Below the pieces are notes generated by a model that worked only from the letters and a program-made list of their open reading frames with translations, was not told the origin of the DNA and did not search any database. DNA of 22,760 nucleotides from RGIG8700 sp964568815 (GTDB lineage: Bacteria > Bacillota > Clostridia > RGIG6154), in the NCBI GenBank assembly GCA_964568815.1, contig CAZMRY010000021.1, positions 1 to 22,760 of the forward strand, written 5' to 3'. Positions 1 through 7,377 of the stretch are shown piece after piece (within the stretch, counting starts at the first letter, position 1; each line of letters opens with the position of its first letter). Made by a program: the position numbers and the translations under genes.

Positions 1-1363
1 GTGATGTCATACCACCACGAACTGTTAAGATACCCTGAGCAGCTTTCATACCTGTAATATCTTCAGGTGATGTTTCAAGACGAACAAGAACAACTTTTTC
101 ACCTTTTTCATTCCATTCAACTGCATCTTCAGCTGTGAATACAATTTTACCGCATGCAGCACCAGGAGAAGCACCAAGACCTCTGCCCATAGGAGTTGCA
201 GCTTTAAGAGCTTTAGCATCAAACTGTGGGTGCAAGAGTGTATCAAGGTTTCTTGGGTCGATCATAAGAACAGCTTCCTGTTCTGAAATCATACCTTCGT
301 CAACAAGGTCACAAGCAATCTTAAGAGCAGCCTGTGCTGTTCTCTTACCATTTCTTGTCTGGAGCATATAAAGTTTTTTATCTTCAATAGTGAATTCCAT
401 ATCCTGCATATCACGATAGTGGTTTTCAAGCTTATTACAGATACCGATAAACTGTTCGTATACTTCAGGCATTACTTCTTTGAGCTGGTCGATGTGCTGT
501 GGTGTTCTAACACCCGCAACAACGTCTTCACCCTGTGCATTCATTAAGAATTCACCCATAAGTTTCTTTTCACCAGTAGCAGGGTCACGAGTAAATGCAA
601 CACCTGTACCTGATGTTTCACCCATGTTACCGAATGCCATCATCTGTACGTTAACAGCTGTACCCCATGAATAAGGGATATCGTTATCTCTTCTGTATAC
701 ATTAGCTCTTGGGTTGTCCCATGAACGGAATACAGCTTTAATAGCACCCATAAGCTGTTCTTTTGGATCATCTGGGAAATCGTTACCGATTTTTGCCTTA
801 TATTCTGCTTTAAACTGTGCAGCAAGTTCTTTAAGGTCATCAGCTGTAAGGTCAACGTCTTGAGTAACACCCTTAGCTTCTTTCATTTCGTCGATAAGCT
901 GTTCAAAATATTTCTTACCAACTTCCATAACTACATCAGAATACATCTGAATAAATCTTCTGTAGCAGTCCCAAGCCCATCTTGGGTTGCCTGACTTTTC
1001 TGCAATTGTATTAACAACCGCTTCATTAAGACCGAGGTTTAAGATAGTATCCATCATACCAGGCATTGATGCTCTAGCACCAGAACGAACTGATACTAAT
1101 AATGGATTTTCAAGATCTCCGAATTTCTTACCAACAACTTCTTCCATCTTTGCAATGTTTTCAAAAATTTCTTTCTGAATGTCTTCGTTGATAACTTTAC
1201 CGTCTTCATAATACTGAGTACATGCTTCTGTTGAAACTGTGAAACCCTGTGGAACAGGTAAACCAAGCTTTGTCATTTCAGCAAGGTTAGCACCTTTACC
1301 GCCGAGAAGATTTCTCATAGAAGCGTCACCTTCACTAAAAAGGTATACAAACTTTTTACTCAT
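1..1363 (-). CDS. ppdK: Pyruvate,phosphate dikinase, N-terminal part (cut by window edge)
   Basis: PPDK interconverts pyruvate + ATP + Pi with PEP + AMP + PPi in the cytoplasm; in anaerobes it often serves as a reversible, PPi-linked glycolytic step. The visible 454 codons hold the nucleotide-binding domain: start MSKKFVYLF, the segment LLGGKGANLAEM, the glycine-rich SVRSGARASMPGMMDT, then the linker into the phosphohistidine domain (GRGLGASPGAACG). The reading frame leaves the window at GGMTS plus the first base of the next codon; counting puts that codon at residue 455, the position of the catalytic His in the well-studied Clostridium symbiosum enzyme (family knowledge). The central and PEP-binding parts lie outside the window. 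The start is fixed by AGGAGG (1371-1376) 7 nt upstream and a near-consensus promoter at 1414-1442. It is a single-gene unit as far as can be seen. No frameshift is visible in this half. Confidence 0.97.
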   Translation of the reverse strand, partial: MSKKFVYLFSEGDASMRNLLGGKGANLAEMTKLGLPVPQGFTVSTEACTQYYEDGKVINEDIQKEIFENIAKMEEVVGKKFGDLENPLLVSVRSGARASMPGMMDTILNLGLNEAVVNTIAEKSGNPRWAWDCYRRFIQMYSDVVMEVGKKYFEQLIDEMKEAKGVTQDVDLTADDLKELAAQFKAEYKAKIGNDFPDDPKEQLMGAIKAVFRSWDNPRANVYRRDNDIPYSWGTAVNVQMMAFGNMGETSGTGVAFTRDPATGEKKLMGEFLMNAQGEDVVAGVRTPQHIDQLKEVMPEVYEQFIGICNKLENHYRDMQDMEFTIEDKKLYMLQTRNGKRTAQAALKIACDLVDEGMISEQEAVLMIDPRNLDTLLHPQFDAKALKAATPMGRGLGASPGAACGKIVFTAEDAVEWNEKGEKVVLVRLETSPEDITGMKAAQGILTVRGGMTS

Positions 1364-1370
1364 TTTTTAT

Positions 1371-1376
1371 CCTCCT
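1371..1376 (-). promoter_or_regulatory. Ribosome binding site of ppdK
   Basis: AGGAGG on the minus strand with 7 nt to the ATG at 1363. It confirms the ppdK start. Confidence 0.85.
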
Positions 1377-1413
1377 TAAATTTATTACCTATATTTAGTA
1401 CTATAACATATAG

Positions 1414-1442
1414 ATTATACACTTAAAAACCAAATTTGTAAA
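1414..1442 (-). promoter_or_regulatory. Sigma-A-type promoter of ppdK
   Basis: Minus-strand TTTACA (1442-1437), a 17-bp spacer, then TATAAT (1419-1414). The expected transcript start is about 45 nt upstream of the ppdK ATG. It lies between the permease terminator (1472-1498) and ppdK, so ppdK is probably its own transcription unit. Confidence 0.75.
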
Positions 1443-1471
1443 GTCTTTTTTGAAATAATTTACAAAAGAAA

Positions 1472-1498
1472 ACACTTGGGGTAAATGCCCCCAAGTGT
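1472..1498 (-). terminator. Intrinsic terminator of the ABC permease operon
   Basis: A perfect 10-bp stem ACACTTGGGG / CCCCAAGTGT with a 7-nt loop begins 11 nt after the stop codon of the second permease gene. On the minus strand it is followed by a T-rich stretch (TTTTCTTTTG). Confidence 0.8.
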
Positions 1499-1508
1499 AA
1501 AATTTCTA

Positions 1509-2393
1509 TTAACCTTTAACAGCACCGATTGTAAGACCCTTTGTGAAGTGTTTCTGGAAGAATGGGAATATAACAAGAATCGGACCAGCAGCAAGGATAG
1601 CTGTTGCGTATCTCATTGCCTCAGTAGGTGTTTCGTAGTCTGCAAGCATACCTGTTTCTGCAGCCATTTTTTCAACGAATTCTACTTCTCTTAAGATTTT
1701 CTGCAACATATACTGGAGAGAATAAAGCTCTGCATCTCTTATGTATACAAGTGATGTATTCCAGTTGTTCCAGGTACCAACAGCAAGCATAAATGAAAGT
1801 GATGCAATACAAGGTTTTGAAAGCGGAAGAATAATCTGGAAGAATATTCTGAGTTCTGAAGCACCGTCAACCTTTGCAGATTCAACCAACGACTCAGGTA
1901 AGCCCTGGAAGAAAGTTCTCATAACAATGATGTTCCACGCACTTACACATCCGGGGAAAACATAAATCCAGAATGTGTTTCCAAGATGAAGCATCTTTGT
2001 ATTAATAAGGTATGAAGGTACAAGACCGCCGCTGAAAAGCATTGTAAAGAATACAAACCATGTGCAGAACTTTCTGAACTTAAAGTTAGGTCTTGAAAGT
2101 GGATATGCATAAAGTGCCTGAACCATAATAGCTAATACTGTATGTACGACTGTAAATGCTATTGTGGTTTTATATGAATCAATAAGCTGTTTAGGATTAG
2201 CAAATACATACCGATAAGCTGCAGTTGACCACTGCTTTGGAATAAGCTGATAGCCATACTGTGCAATTGCTGATTCATCTGTAAATGAAATAGCAATGAG
2301 AAGCCAGAATGGAATAAGATAACAAAGGCAGGCAATTACAAAGAATACATGCAGTCCAACCTGTCCCCATGGGAATTTTTTATTTACTGTCAT
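1509..2393 (-). CDS. Carbohydrate ABC transporter permease, LplC/YtcP type
   Basis: Inner-membrane permease of a CUT1-type (sugar or oligosaccharide) ABC importer, 294 aa, a usual length for the family. Several hydrophobic segments are visible (roughly residues 13-36, 77-100, 108-127, 141-160 and the C-terminal end). The cytoplasmic loop that docks on the ATPase carries the EAA-type motif at about residues 171-190 (ESAKVDGAS ... ILPLSKP). The C terminus FFQKHFTKGLTIGAVKG is typical of the LplC/YtcP branch. It lies 17 nt after the partner permease and has a strong AGGAGG 9 nt before the ATG. A terminator follows immediately. The substrate cannot be told from the sequence. No solute-binding protein gene follows, although that is the common arrangement in this branch. 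Confidence 0.9.
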   Translation of the reverse strand: MTVNKKFPWGQVGLHVFFVIACLCYLIPFWLLIAISFTDESAIAQYGYQLIPKQWSTAAYRYVFANPKQLIDSYKTTIAFTVVHTVLAIMVQALYAYPLSRPNFKFRKFCTWFVFFTMLFSGGLVPSYLINTKMLHLGNTFWIYVFPGCVSAWNIIVMRTFFQGLPESLVESAKVDGASELRIFFQIILPLSKPCIASLSFMLAVGTWNNWNTSLVYIRDAELYSLQYMLQKILREVEFVEKMAAETGMLADYETPTEAMRYATAILAAGPILVIFPFFQKHFTKGLTIGAVKG

Positions 2394-2410
2394 TTAAATT
2401 GCCTCCTTTC

Positions 2411-3388
2411 TTAGAATAAACTGTTTTCAGGGCTGATTTTTCTAACAATCATGTTAACGCTAACAACCATAATAAGACCGATAACTGACTGGAATAAACC
2501 AATTGCAGATGAAGGTCCGATAGAGTTATTCATCAAGCCTCTGAATGTATATGTGTTAATAATATCTGTTGTTGGATATAAGAGACCAACGTCTCGTGTT
2601 GTCTGATAATGCAAACCAAAGTCACCATTGAAAATGCTACCCATTGCAAGTATTGTCTGGATAACAATAATCGGTATAAGATGAGGAATTGAGATATGCA
2701 TTGTTTTCTGCCATGTTGACGCACCATCAAGATCAGCAGCTTCAAATAATGAATCATCAATACCCATAAGTGAAGCATAGTAAAGAATTGAGCCATAACC
2801 AACTGTCTGCCATATATGTATTATGGTAAGTATAAACGGCCAAGCTGCAGGCCAAGCATACCAGTCAATGCCACCAGGGCCACCAAAAGCAGCAATTATC
2901 TGATTAAGTAAACCAGATACAGGATTAAGAAGTGCATAAACTATAAATGCAATAAGAACCATTGATAGGAACTTAGGCAAAATCATAATTGTGTTATATA
3001 CTTTAACAGAAATAGCACTCTTTAAGTTAAACATAAGCAATGCAAGTGCAACAGTACAAACCGTACCGATTATCATATAGTCTAAACTATACAAAATTGT
3101 GTTTCGTATGATTCTGAATGCATCATTAGATGTGAAGAAGAACTCAAAGTTTTCAAGTCCTATCCAGTCACTACCCCAGATACCTTTTACTGGGTTGAAT
3201 TTCTTAAATGCTACAACTACACCGAACATAGGTAAGTAATTGAAAATAAAACAAAGTACAATACCAGGCAATGTAAGAAGTAAAAGTTCAAGATTGTCCC
3301 TGAACACCTTCCAGAATTTTTTTCTGGGAGTTTTTATCTGCTCAGCAGTTTCTGCTAAACCGACATTTTTCATCTCTTCCTTTTTCAT
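2411..3388 (-). CDS. Carbohydrate ABC transporter permease, LplB/YteP type
   Basis: Partner permease of the CUT1-type importer, 325 aa from the start chosen here. A charged cytoplasmic N-terminus (about 30 residues) leads into six or so membrane segments, beginning with LELLLLTLPGIVLCFIF. The EAA loop is clear at residues 216-238 (EAADLDGAS ... SIPHLIP). The frame stays open upstream to 3499, but the start at 3388 (MKKEEMKNVG) is better: it has AGGAAA 7-8 nt upstream, and the promoter at 3425-3453 lies inside the longer reading. The two permeases would form a heterodimer. No ATPase gene is linked, which is common because CUT1 importers can share an MsmK-type ATPase (family knowledge). The substrate is unknown. 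Confidence 0.9.
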   Translation of the reverse strand: MKKEEMKNVGLAETAEQIKTPRKKFWKVFRDNLELLLLTLPGIVLCFIFNYLPMFGVVVAFKKFNPVKGIWGSDWIGLENFEFFFTSNDAFRIIRNTILYSLDYMIIGTVCTVALALLMFNLKSAISVKVYNTIMILPKFLSMVLIAFIVYALLNPVSGLLNQIIAAFGGPGGIDWYAWPAAWPFILTIIHIWQTVGYGSILYYASLMGIDDSLFEAADLDGASTWQKTMHISIPHLIPIIVIQTILAMGSIFNGDFGLHYQTTRDVGLLYPTTDIINTYTFRGLMNNSIGPSSAIGLFQSVIGLIMVVSVNMIVRKISPENSLF

Positions 3389-3424
3389 ATTATGTTTCCT
3401 TTCATTATGTAATAACATAGATAA

Positions 3425-3453
3425 ATTATACAATAGTGTTGACAAAATTTCAA
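3425..3453 (-). promoter_or_regulatory. Sigma-A-type promoter of the permease operon
   Basis: Minus-strand TTGAAA (3453-3448), a 17-bp spacer, then TATAAT (3430-3425). The expected start point is about 30 nt upstream of the permease ATG at 3388. An inverted repeat covers the -35 and most of the spacer. Confidence 0.75.
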
Positions 3454-3457
3454 CACT
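3435..3457. promoter_or_regulatory. Inverted repeat over the permease promoter, candidate operator
   Basis: Two perfect 8-bp arms, AGTGTTGA and TCAACACT, separated by 7 bp. They straddle the -35 box and spacer, where a bound repressor would block RNA polymerase. No regulator gene is adjacent, so the cognate factor is unknown. It is not followed by a T-run and is therefore unlikely to be a terminator. Confidence 0.45.
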
Positions 3458-3567
3458 TTTAATTGATTTTTTGTTACACTTTTCATCTTTTTCCAACATT
3501 TCATCATTTTTAACAACAATTTCTTGTGTTAAATGTCGAATAAAATACTTTATTTTGTGTAAAATTA

Positions 3568-3694
3568 AAATTTCAAGAAATCTTCTACAACAAGATATGC
3601 TCCTTTTTCAAGAGAATTCTTTGCAGAATCGATAGTAAGTTCAGGAAATCTGTCGTACCGCATCTGTGTGCAATAATTTTTACGGTTTACCTCC
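3568..3694 (-). pseudogene. Decayed N-terminal fragment of a glycerophosphodiester phosphodiesterase
   Basis: On the minus strand a perfect GGAGGT (3694-3689) is followed by a segment encoding KIIAHRCGTTD. One nucleotide out of frame it continues as DFPELTIDSAKNSLEKGA, then YLVVEDF and a stop at about 3568. This matches the start of the GDPD family (I-x-AHRG, then PENT, about ten residues, GA, then an E-x-D motif), including the ten-residue spacing between the T and GA. It lacks a start codon at the proper spot (GTA where ATG is expected), carries a one-base frameshift near 3646, and ends after about 38 codons of a family usually over 220. Family members hydrolyse glycerophosphodiesters to glycerol-3-phosphate and an alcohol. 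The assignment rests on motif reading only. Confidence 0.55.
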
Positions 3695-3706
3695 AAAATC
3701 AAAAGT

Positions 3707-3732
3707 GAGCAGTACTGATAGCAGTACTGCTC
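3707..3732 (-). terminator. Intrinsic terminator after ilvE
   Basis: A perfect 11-bp stem GAGCAGTACTG / CAGTACTGCTC with a 4-nt loop starts 7 nt after the ilvE stop. On the minus strand it runs into ACTTTTGATTTT, a moderate T-rich tail. It closes the six-gene operon that begins at 8058. Confidence 0.7.
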
Positions 3733-3739
3733 GAAAAAG

Positions 3740-4807
3740 TCAAACTTCTACTCTCCAACCAAATGGGTCGTCAATCTTACCCCACTGAATACCTGTTAAT
3801 GTATCATATAATTTCTGGCTGACTTCACCAATTTCACCATCACCGATAACCATAACATCATCACAATAACGGAGCTTTCCTACAGGAGAAATTACAGCAG
3901 CTGTACCTGTTCCGAAAACTTCTTCAAGACTTCCGTCTTTTGCAGCAGCAACAAGTTCATCAACTGAAATTTTTCTTTCTTCTACTTCATAACCTAAATG
4001 TTTGCACATATTGATTACAGAGTTTCTTGTAATACCAGGAAGAATGCTGCCATTAATCATAGGTGTTACAATTTTACCATTGATTTTGAAGAAAATATTC
4101 ATAGCTCCAACTTCTTCAATGTATTTTCTTTCTACACCGTCAAGCCAGAGAACCTGAGAATAGCCATCATCATGTGCTTTTACCTGAGCTTTTAAGCTTG
4201 CAGCATAGTTACCGCCTGTTTTAGCGAAACCAATACCGCCTTTTACTGCTCTTACATATTCATCTTCAATCCAGATGCCAACAGGTGCAAGACCGCTTGC
4301 GTAGTAAGCACCGCTTGGAGCAAGAATAATAATGAATAAATATGTTTTTGATGGTGCAACACCAAGGAATTCGTCAGTTGCGATAACAAATGGTCTGATG
4401 TAAAGAGATTCACCCTCACCTGATGGAATCCAGTCTTTATCTACATCAACAACAGCTTTTACAGCCTGTACAAAATCTTCTTCAGGAATTTCTGGAATGC
4501 AAAGTCTTTTATTTGATTCATTTGCTCTTTTAGCATTCATATCAGGTCTGAAAAGGTAAACTTTTCCATCTTCACCCTTGTATGCTTTCATACCTTCAAA
4601 CATAGTCTGTCCGTAATGGAAAACCATTGCTGAAGGGTCAAGAGAAATTGGTGCATATTCTTCAATTCTTGGATCGTGCCATCCTTTCCCTTCTGTATAG
4701 TTCATCACAAACATATGGTCTGTAAATATTTTACCGAAGCCAAGTGCATCGCCCGGCTTAAACTTTTCTTTAGGATTAGTTGTTTTATTAATTTTAATAT
4801 TAAGCAT
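3740..4807 (-). CDS. ilvE: Branched-chain amino acid aminotransferase
   Basis: PLP enzyme of fold type IV that exchanges amino groups between Val, Leu or Ile and 2-oxoglutarate; cytoplasmic. The 355-aa length fits the eukaryotic-like BCAT (BCAT group II) branch. Landmarks: FHYGQTMFEGMKAY near residue 63, the PLP lysine expected at K196 in FAKTGGNYAASL, GAMNIFF, and the phosphate-cup motif FGTGTAAVISPVG near the C terminus. It is the last gene of the oxidoreductase operon: its AGGAGGC overlaps the upstream TAA and the gap is only 12 nt. This tight coupling is the best local clue that the oxidoreductase acts on branched-chain 2-oxoacids. A strong hairpin terminator follows the stop. Confidence 0.95.
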   Translation of the reverse strand: MLNIKINKTTNPKEKFKPGDALGFGKIFTDHMFVMNYTEGKGWHDPRIEEYAPISLDPSAMVFHYGQTMFEGMKAYKGEDGKVYLFRPDMNAKRANESNKRLCIPEIPEEDFVQAVKAVVDVDKDWIPSGEGESLYIRPFVIATDEFLGVAPSKTYLFIIILAPSGAYYASGLAPVGIWIEDEYVRAVKGGIGFAKTGGNYAASLKAQVKAHDDGYSQVLWLDGVERKYIEEVGAMNIFFKINGKIVTPMINGSILPGITRNSVINMCKHLGYEVEERKISVDELVAAAKDGSLEEVFGTGTAAVISPVGKLRYCDDVMVIGDGEIGEVSQKLYDTLTGIQWGKIDDPFGWRVEV

Positions 4808-4819
4808 TAAAATGCCTCC

Positions 4820-5350
4820 TTACATATCGTATCCTGTTTCTACAGCTTTAAGATTAAGCGCAATCATATCAGCTTTTTTTGGTGGAACAACCTTTTTAAG
4901 TCCATCTTCCAATCCATCAATGCTTACAGCACCTGTTTCTTTAATTGCCTTACCAACCATAATCATATTGGCAAGTGCAGGAGCTGAAATATCAGCAGCC
5001 ATTTGAGTTGCAGGAACATAAAATACATTAACATCTTCTCTTACAACTTTTCTTTTAATAAGTGTTGAGTCAACAATGATTGTGCCGCCACTTTTAACTT
5101 CGTTCTCATATTTATCAAGTGAAGGAAGGTTCATGGCAAATAAAACATCAGGATTACTTACAATCGGTGAACCAATAGGGTCATCACTTAAAATAATACT
5201 GCAATTTGCTGTACCGCCACGCATTTCAGGTCCATATGACGGAAGCCAGCTAACCTGCTTGCCTTCTGTAAGACCTTTATATGCAAGAAATTTACCAGCA
5301 AACAAAACACCCTGTCCGCCAAAACCTGCTATTAAAATCTGTGTAGCCAT
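4820..5350 (-). CDS. 2-oxoacid:ferredoxin oxidoreductase, gamma subunit
   Basis: Gamma (catalytic-domain) subunit of a four-subunit 2-oxoacid:ferredoxin oxidoreductase, 176 aa, the normal size of a stand-alone gamma chain. The N-terminal signature AGFGGQGVLFAGK (about residues 8-20) and the MRGGTANCSIILSD segment are typical of the POR_gamma domain. Its start ATG shares one base with the TAA of the beta gene (5350), indicating translational coupling. With alpha, beta and delta it would oxidatively decarboxylate 2-oxoacids to acyl-CoA and CO2 while reducing ferredoxin, or run in reverse. Pyruvate, 2-oxoglutarate and branched-chain enzymes share this fold; the VOR-type assignment comes from the adjacent ilvE and the alpha subunit. 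Confidence 0.92.
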   Translation of the reverse strand: MATQILIAGFGGQGVLFAGKFLAYKGLTEGKQVSWLPSYGPEMRGGTANCSIILSDDPIGSPIVSNPDVLFAMNLPSLDKYENEVKSGGTIIVDSTLIKRKVVREDVNVFYVPATQMAADISAPALANMIMVGKAIKETGAVSIDGLEDGLKKVVPPKKADMIALNLKAVETGYDM

Positions 5351-6096
5351 TATTTTTCCTCCCCACTTCTATCCTTATATACACCAAGAGGATAATAAGG
5401 AAGCATATTTTCATCAACCCATTTAAGAGCATCTGTTGGTTTCATACCCCAGTTTGTAGGACATGTTGATACAACTTCGATAAGAGAAAAGCCTTTTTTA
5501 TTAATCTGATTTTCAAAAGCTTTTTTAATAGCTTTCTTAGCTTTTCTGATGTTAGGAACATTGTTAACTGCAACTCTTTCAAGATATTCAGGTCCTTCAA
5601 GCTGTGCAAGCATTTCACAAACCTTTACAGGATAACCGCAATGGTTAACATCTCTTCCGTATGGAGATGTTTGTGTAACCTGACCGGGAAGTGATGTAGG
5701 AGCCATCTGACCACCTGTCATACCATAAATTGCGTTGTTAACAAAGATCACTGTAATATTTTCATTTCTTGCTGCAGAATGGACTGTTTCAGCCATTCCA
5801 ATAGATGCAAGGTCGCCATCACCCTGATATGTAAATACAATATTTTCAGGACATGAGCGTTTAACACCTGTAGCAACAGCAGGTGCTCTACCATGAGCTG
5901 CTTCAATCATATCGCATGCAAAATAATTATATGCCATAACAGCACATCCAACAGGTGCAACACCTATTGTTTTTCCTTCTATACCAAGCTCATCAATTGC
6001 TTCAGCAACGAGTCTGTGGATTATACCGTGAGTACATCCCGGACAATAATGAAACGGTGCATCAGTAAGAGCCTTTGGTTTTTCAAATACCTTCAT
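5350..6096 (-). CDS. 2-oxoacid:ferredoxin oxidoreductase, beta (TPP-binding) subunit
   Basis: The beta chain binds thiamine pyrophosphate and, in the family, a [4Fe-4S] cluster. At 248 aa it is a normal stand-alone beta subunit. Visible motifs: FHYCPGCTHG (C18 and C21, likely cluster ligands together with later cysteines such as C51), and the TPP/Mg2+ motif GDGD at residues 92-95 followed by N120-N121 (FVNNAIYGMTGGQ). Its ATG overlaps the alpha stop by one base (6096), and its own stop overlaps the gamma start. Length and organisation match the KGOR/VOR class rather than the large single-chain pyruvate:ferredoxin oxidoreductase. Substrate specificity cannot be read from these motifs alone. 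Confidence 0.93.
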   Translation of the reverse strand: MKVFEKPKALTDAPFHYCPGCTHGIIHRLVAEAIDELGIEGKTIGVAPVGCAVMAYNYFACDMIEAAHGRAPAVATGVKRSCPENIVFTYQGDGDLASIGMAETVHSAARNENITVIFVNNAIYGMTGGQMAPTSLPGQVTQTSPYGRDVNHCGYPVKVCEMLAQLEGPEYLERVAVNNVPNIRKAKKAIKKAFENQINKKGFSLIEVVSTCPTNWGMKPTDALKWVDENMLPYYPLGVYKDRSGEEK

Positions 6097-7160
6097 TATT
6101 TAAGTCCTCCTTTTACTTCGTTAATTTTAGCAAGAACCTGTTCAGGAGACGGAATCATACCGCCAACTCTGTTGCAAAGCTCTACAGGCTTTTTGCATGA
6201 TGTAGCAAGTTTAATATCTTCAACCATCTGTCCCATTGAAAGCTCAACAGAAATAAATGCTTTGACTTTATCAGCTGCTTTTGATAATACTTTTTCAGGG
6301 AACGGCCAAAGAGTTATAGGTCTGATAAGACCAACTTTAATTCCTTGTTTTCTTGCTTCAATAACAGCATTCTGTGAAACTCTTGCAGCAATACCAAACG
6401 CAACAACACAAATTTCAGCATCATCCATCATAAACTCTTCAGCCATCTGTTCGTTTTCTTTAATCTGAGCATATTTTTCATATCTCTTATAGTTAAGCTG
6501 TTCAAGTTCTTCAGGAACAAGTGAAAGTGAGTTAACAATATTATGTTTTCTTTCACAGTTAGTACCTGTTGTAGCCCAAGGCTTTTCATATTTTGTAATC
6601 TGAACATCATCGCTGATTTCAACAGGTTCCATCATCTGTCCCATTGTACCGTCAGCAAGAATCATAGATGTCATTCTGTATTTATCAGCAAGGTCAAAAC
6701 CTTTAATTGTAAGGTCAGCCATTTCCTGAACTGATGAAGGAGCAAGGACTATCATATGGAAGTCTCCATGTCCGCCACCTTTAGTTGCCTGAAAGTAGTC
6801 TGACTGTGATGGCTGAATACCGCCAAGACCAGGTCCGCCTCTTTCTACATTAACAACAAGTGCAGGTAAATCACTTCCTGCCATATATGACAAACCCTCA
6901 CTCTTAAGTGAAATACCAGGGCTTGATGAAGATGTCATAACTCTCTTACCTGTTGATGAAACACCGTAAACCATATTGATTGCAGCAACTTCACTTTCAG
7001 CCTGAAGGAATACACCACCAATTTTTGGCATTTTCTTTGCCATATAAGCAGCTATTTCAGTCTGAGGTGTAATAGGATAACCAAAGTAATGCATACAACC
7101 TGCTTTTATTGCAGCTTCAGCAATAGCTTCGTTACCTTTCATTAAAACTTTATTTGCCAT
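6096..7160 (-). CDS. vorB: 2-oxoacid:ferredoxin oxidoreductase, alpha subunit (VorB type)
   Basis: Alpha chain, 354 aa, close to the usual length of VorB (3-methyl-2-oxobutanoate:ferredoxin oxidoreductase) and also of some KorA proteins. The N terminus (MKGNEAIAEAAIKAGCMHYFGYPITPQTE) forms the pyrimidine-binding domain; SSPGISLKSEGLSYMAGSDLP and NVERGGPGLGG (residues roughly 79-116) are characteristic. The C-terminal part (GLIRPITLWPFPEKVL, then SMGQMVEDIK) is the transketolase-C-like domain. It starts 9 nt after the delta gene and overlaps beta by one base. In reverse such enzymes carboxylate isobutyryl-, isovaleryl- or 2-methylbutyryl-CoA, which in this locus would feed IlvE. VOR is preferred over KGOR because of ilvE; this is inference. 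Confidence 0.9.
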   Translation of the reverse strand: MANKVLMKGNEAIAEAAIKAGCMHYFGYPITPQTEIAAYMAKKMPKIGGVFLQAESEVAAINMVYGVSSTGKRVMTSSSSPGISLKSEGLSYMAGSDLPALVVNVERGGPGLGGIQPSQSDYFQATKGGGHGDFHMIVLAPSSVQEMADLTIKGFDLADKYRMTSMILADGTMGQMMEPVEISDDVQITKYEKPWATTGTNCERKHNIVNSLSLVPEELEQLNYKRYEKYAQIKENEQMAEEFMMDDAEICVVAFGIAARVSQNAVIEARKQGIKVGLIRPITLWPFPEKVLSKAADKVKAFISVELSMGQMVEDIKLATSCKKPVELCNRVGGMIPSPEQVLAKINEVKGGLK

Positions 7161-7169
7161 TTATCTTAC

Positions 7170-7376
7170 CTACCTTTCAACCATGATTATACAATCAGGA
7201 CACATAATAGCACACGATGCACATCCGATACATGCAGCTTCATCTGTAATTTCTACAGGTGAATGTCCCTTAAGATTAATTTTGTCTTTAGAAAGAACAA
7301 GTAAATTTTTCGGACATGCATTAACGCAAAGTCCGCAACCTTTACAAAGGTCAGTTTCAAAAGTTAATTTTGCCAT
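7170..7376 (-). CDS. 2-oxoacid:ferredoxin oxidoreductase, delta (2[4Fe-4S] ferredoxin) subunit
   Basis: Small iron-sulfur subunit of 68 aa carrying two complete [4Fe-4S] motifs: CKGCGLCVNAC (C11, C14, C17, C21, followed by P) and CIGCASCAIMC (C49, C52, C55, C59, followed by P). No ligand is missing. It passes electrons from the TPP site to soluble ferredoxin. It lies one base downstream of the P-loop ATPase gene and 9 nt before the alpha gene, so it is firmly inside the operon. The closing residues CIIMVER are typical of the delta chain of KGOR/VOR enzymes rather than a free ferredoxin. Confidence 0.93.
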   Translation of the reverse strand: MAKLTFETDLCKGCGLCVNACPKNLLVLSKDKINLKGHSPVEITDEAACIGCASCAIMCPDCIIMVER

Positions 7377-7377
7377 A

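Noticed and set aside
2411..3499. Longer reading of the first permease, starting at 3499
   Set aside because: The extra 37 codons contain the promoter and the inverted repeat; the internal ATG at 3388 has a proper ribosome site.
3240..3635. 131-codon plus-strand frame
   Set aside because: It lies opposite the permease start, its promoter and the GDPD remnant, has no ribosome site, and its composition reflects AT-rich antisense sequence.
5893..6468. 191-codon plus-strand frame
   Set aside because: It is the antisense of the alpha and beta oxidoreductase genes, which have complete family motifs; the frame shows no domain of its own.
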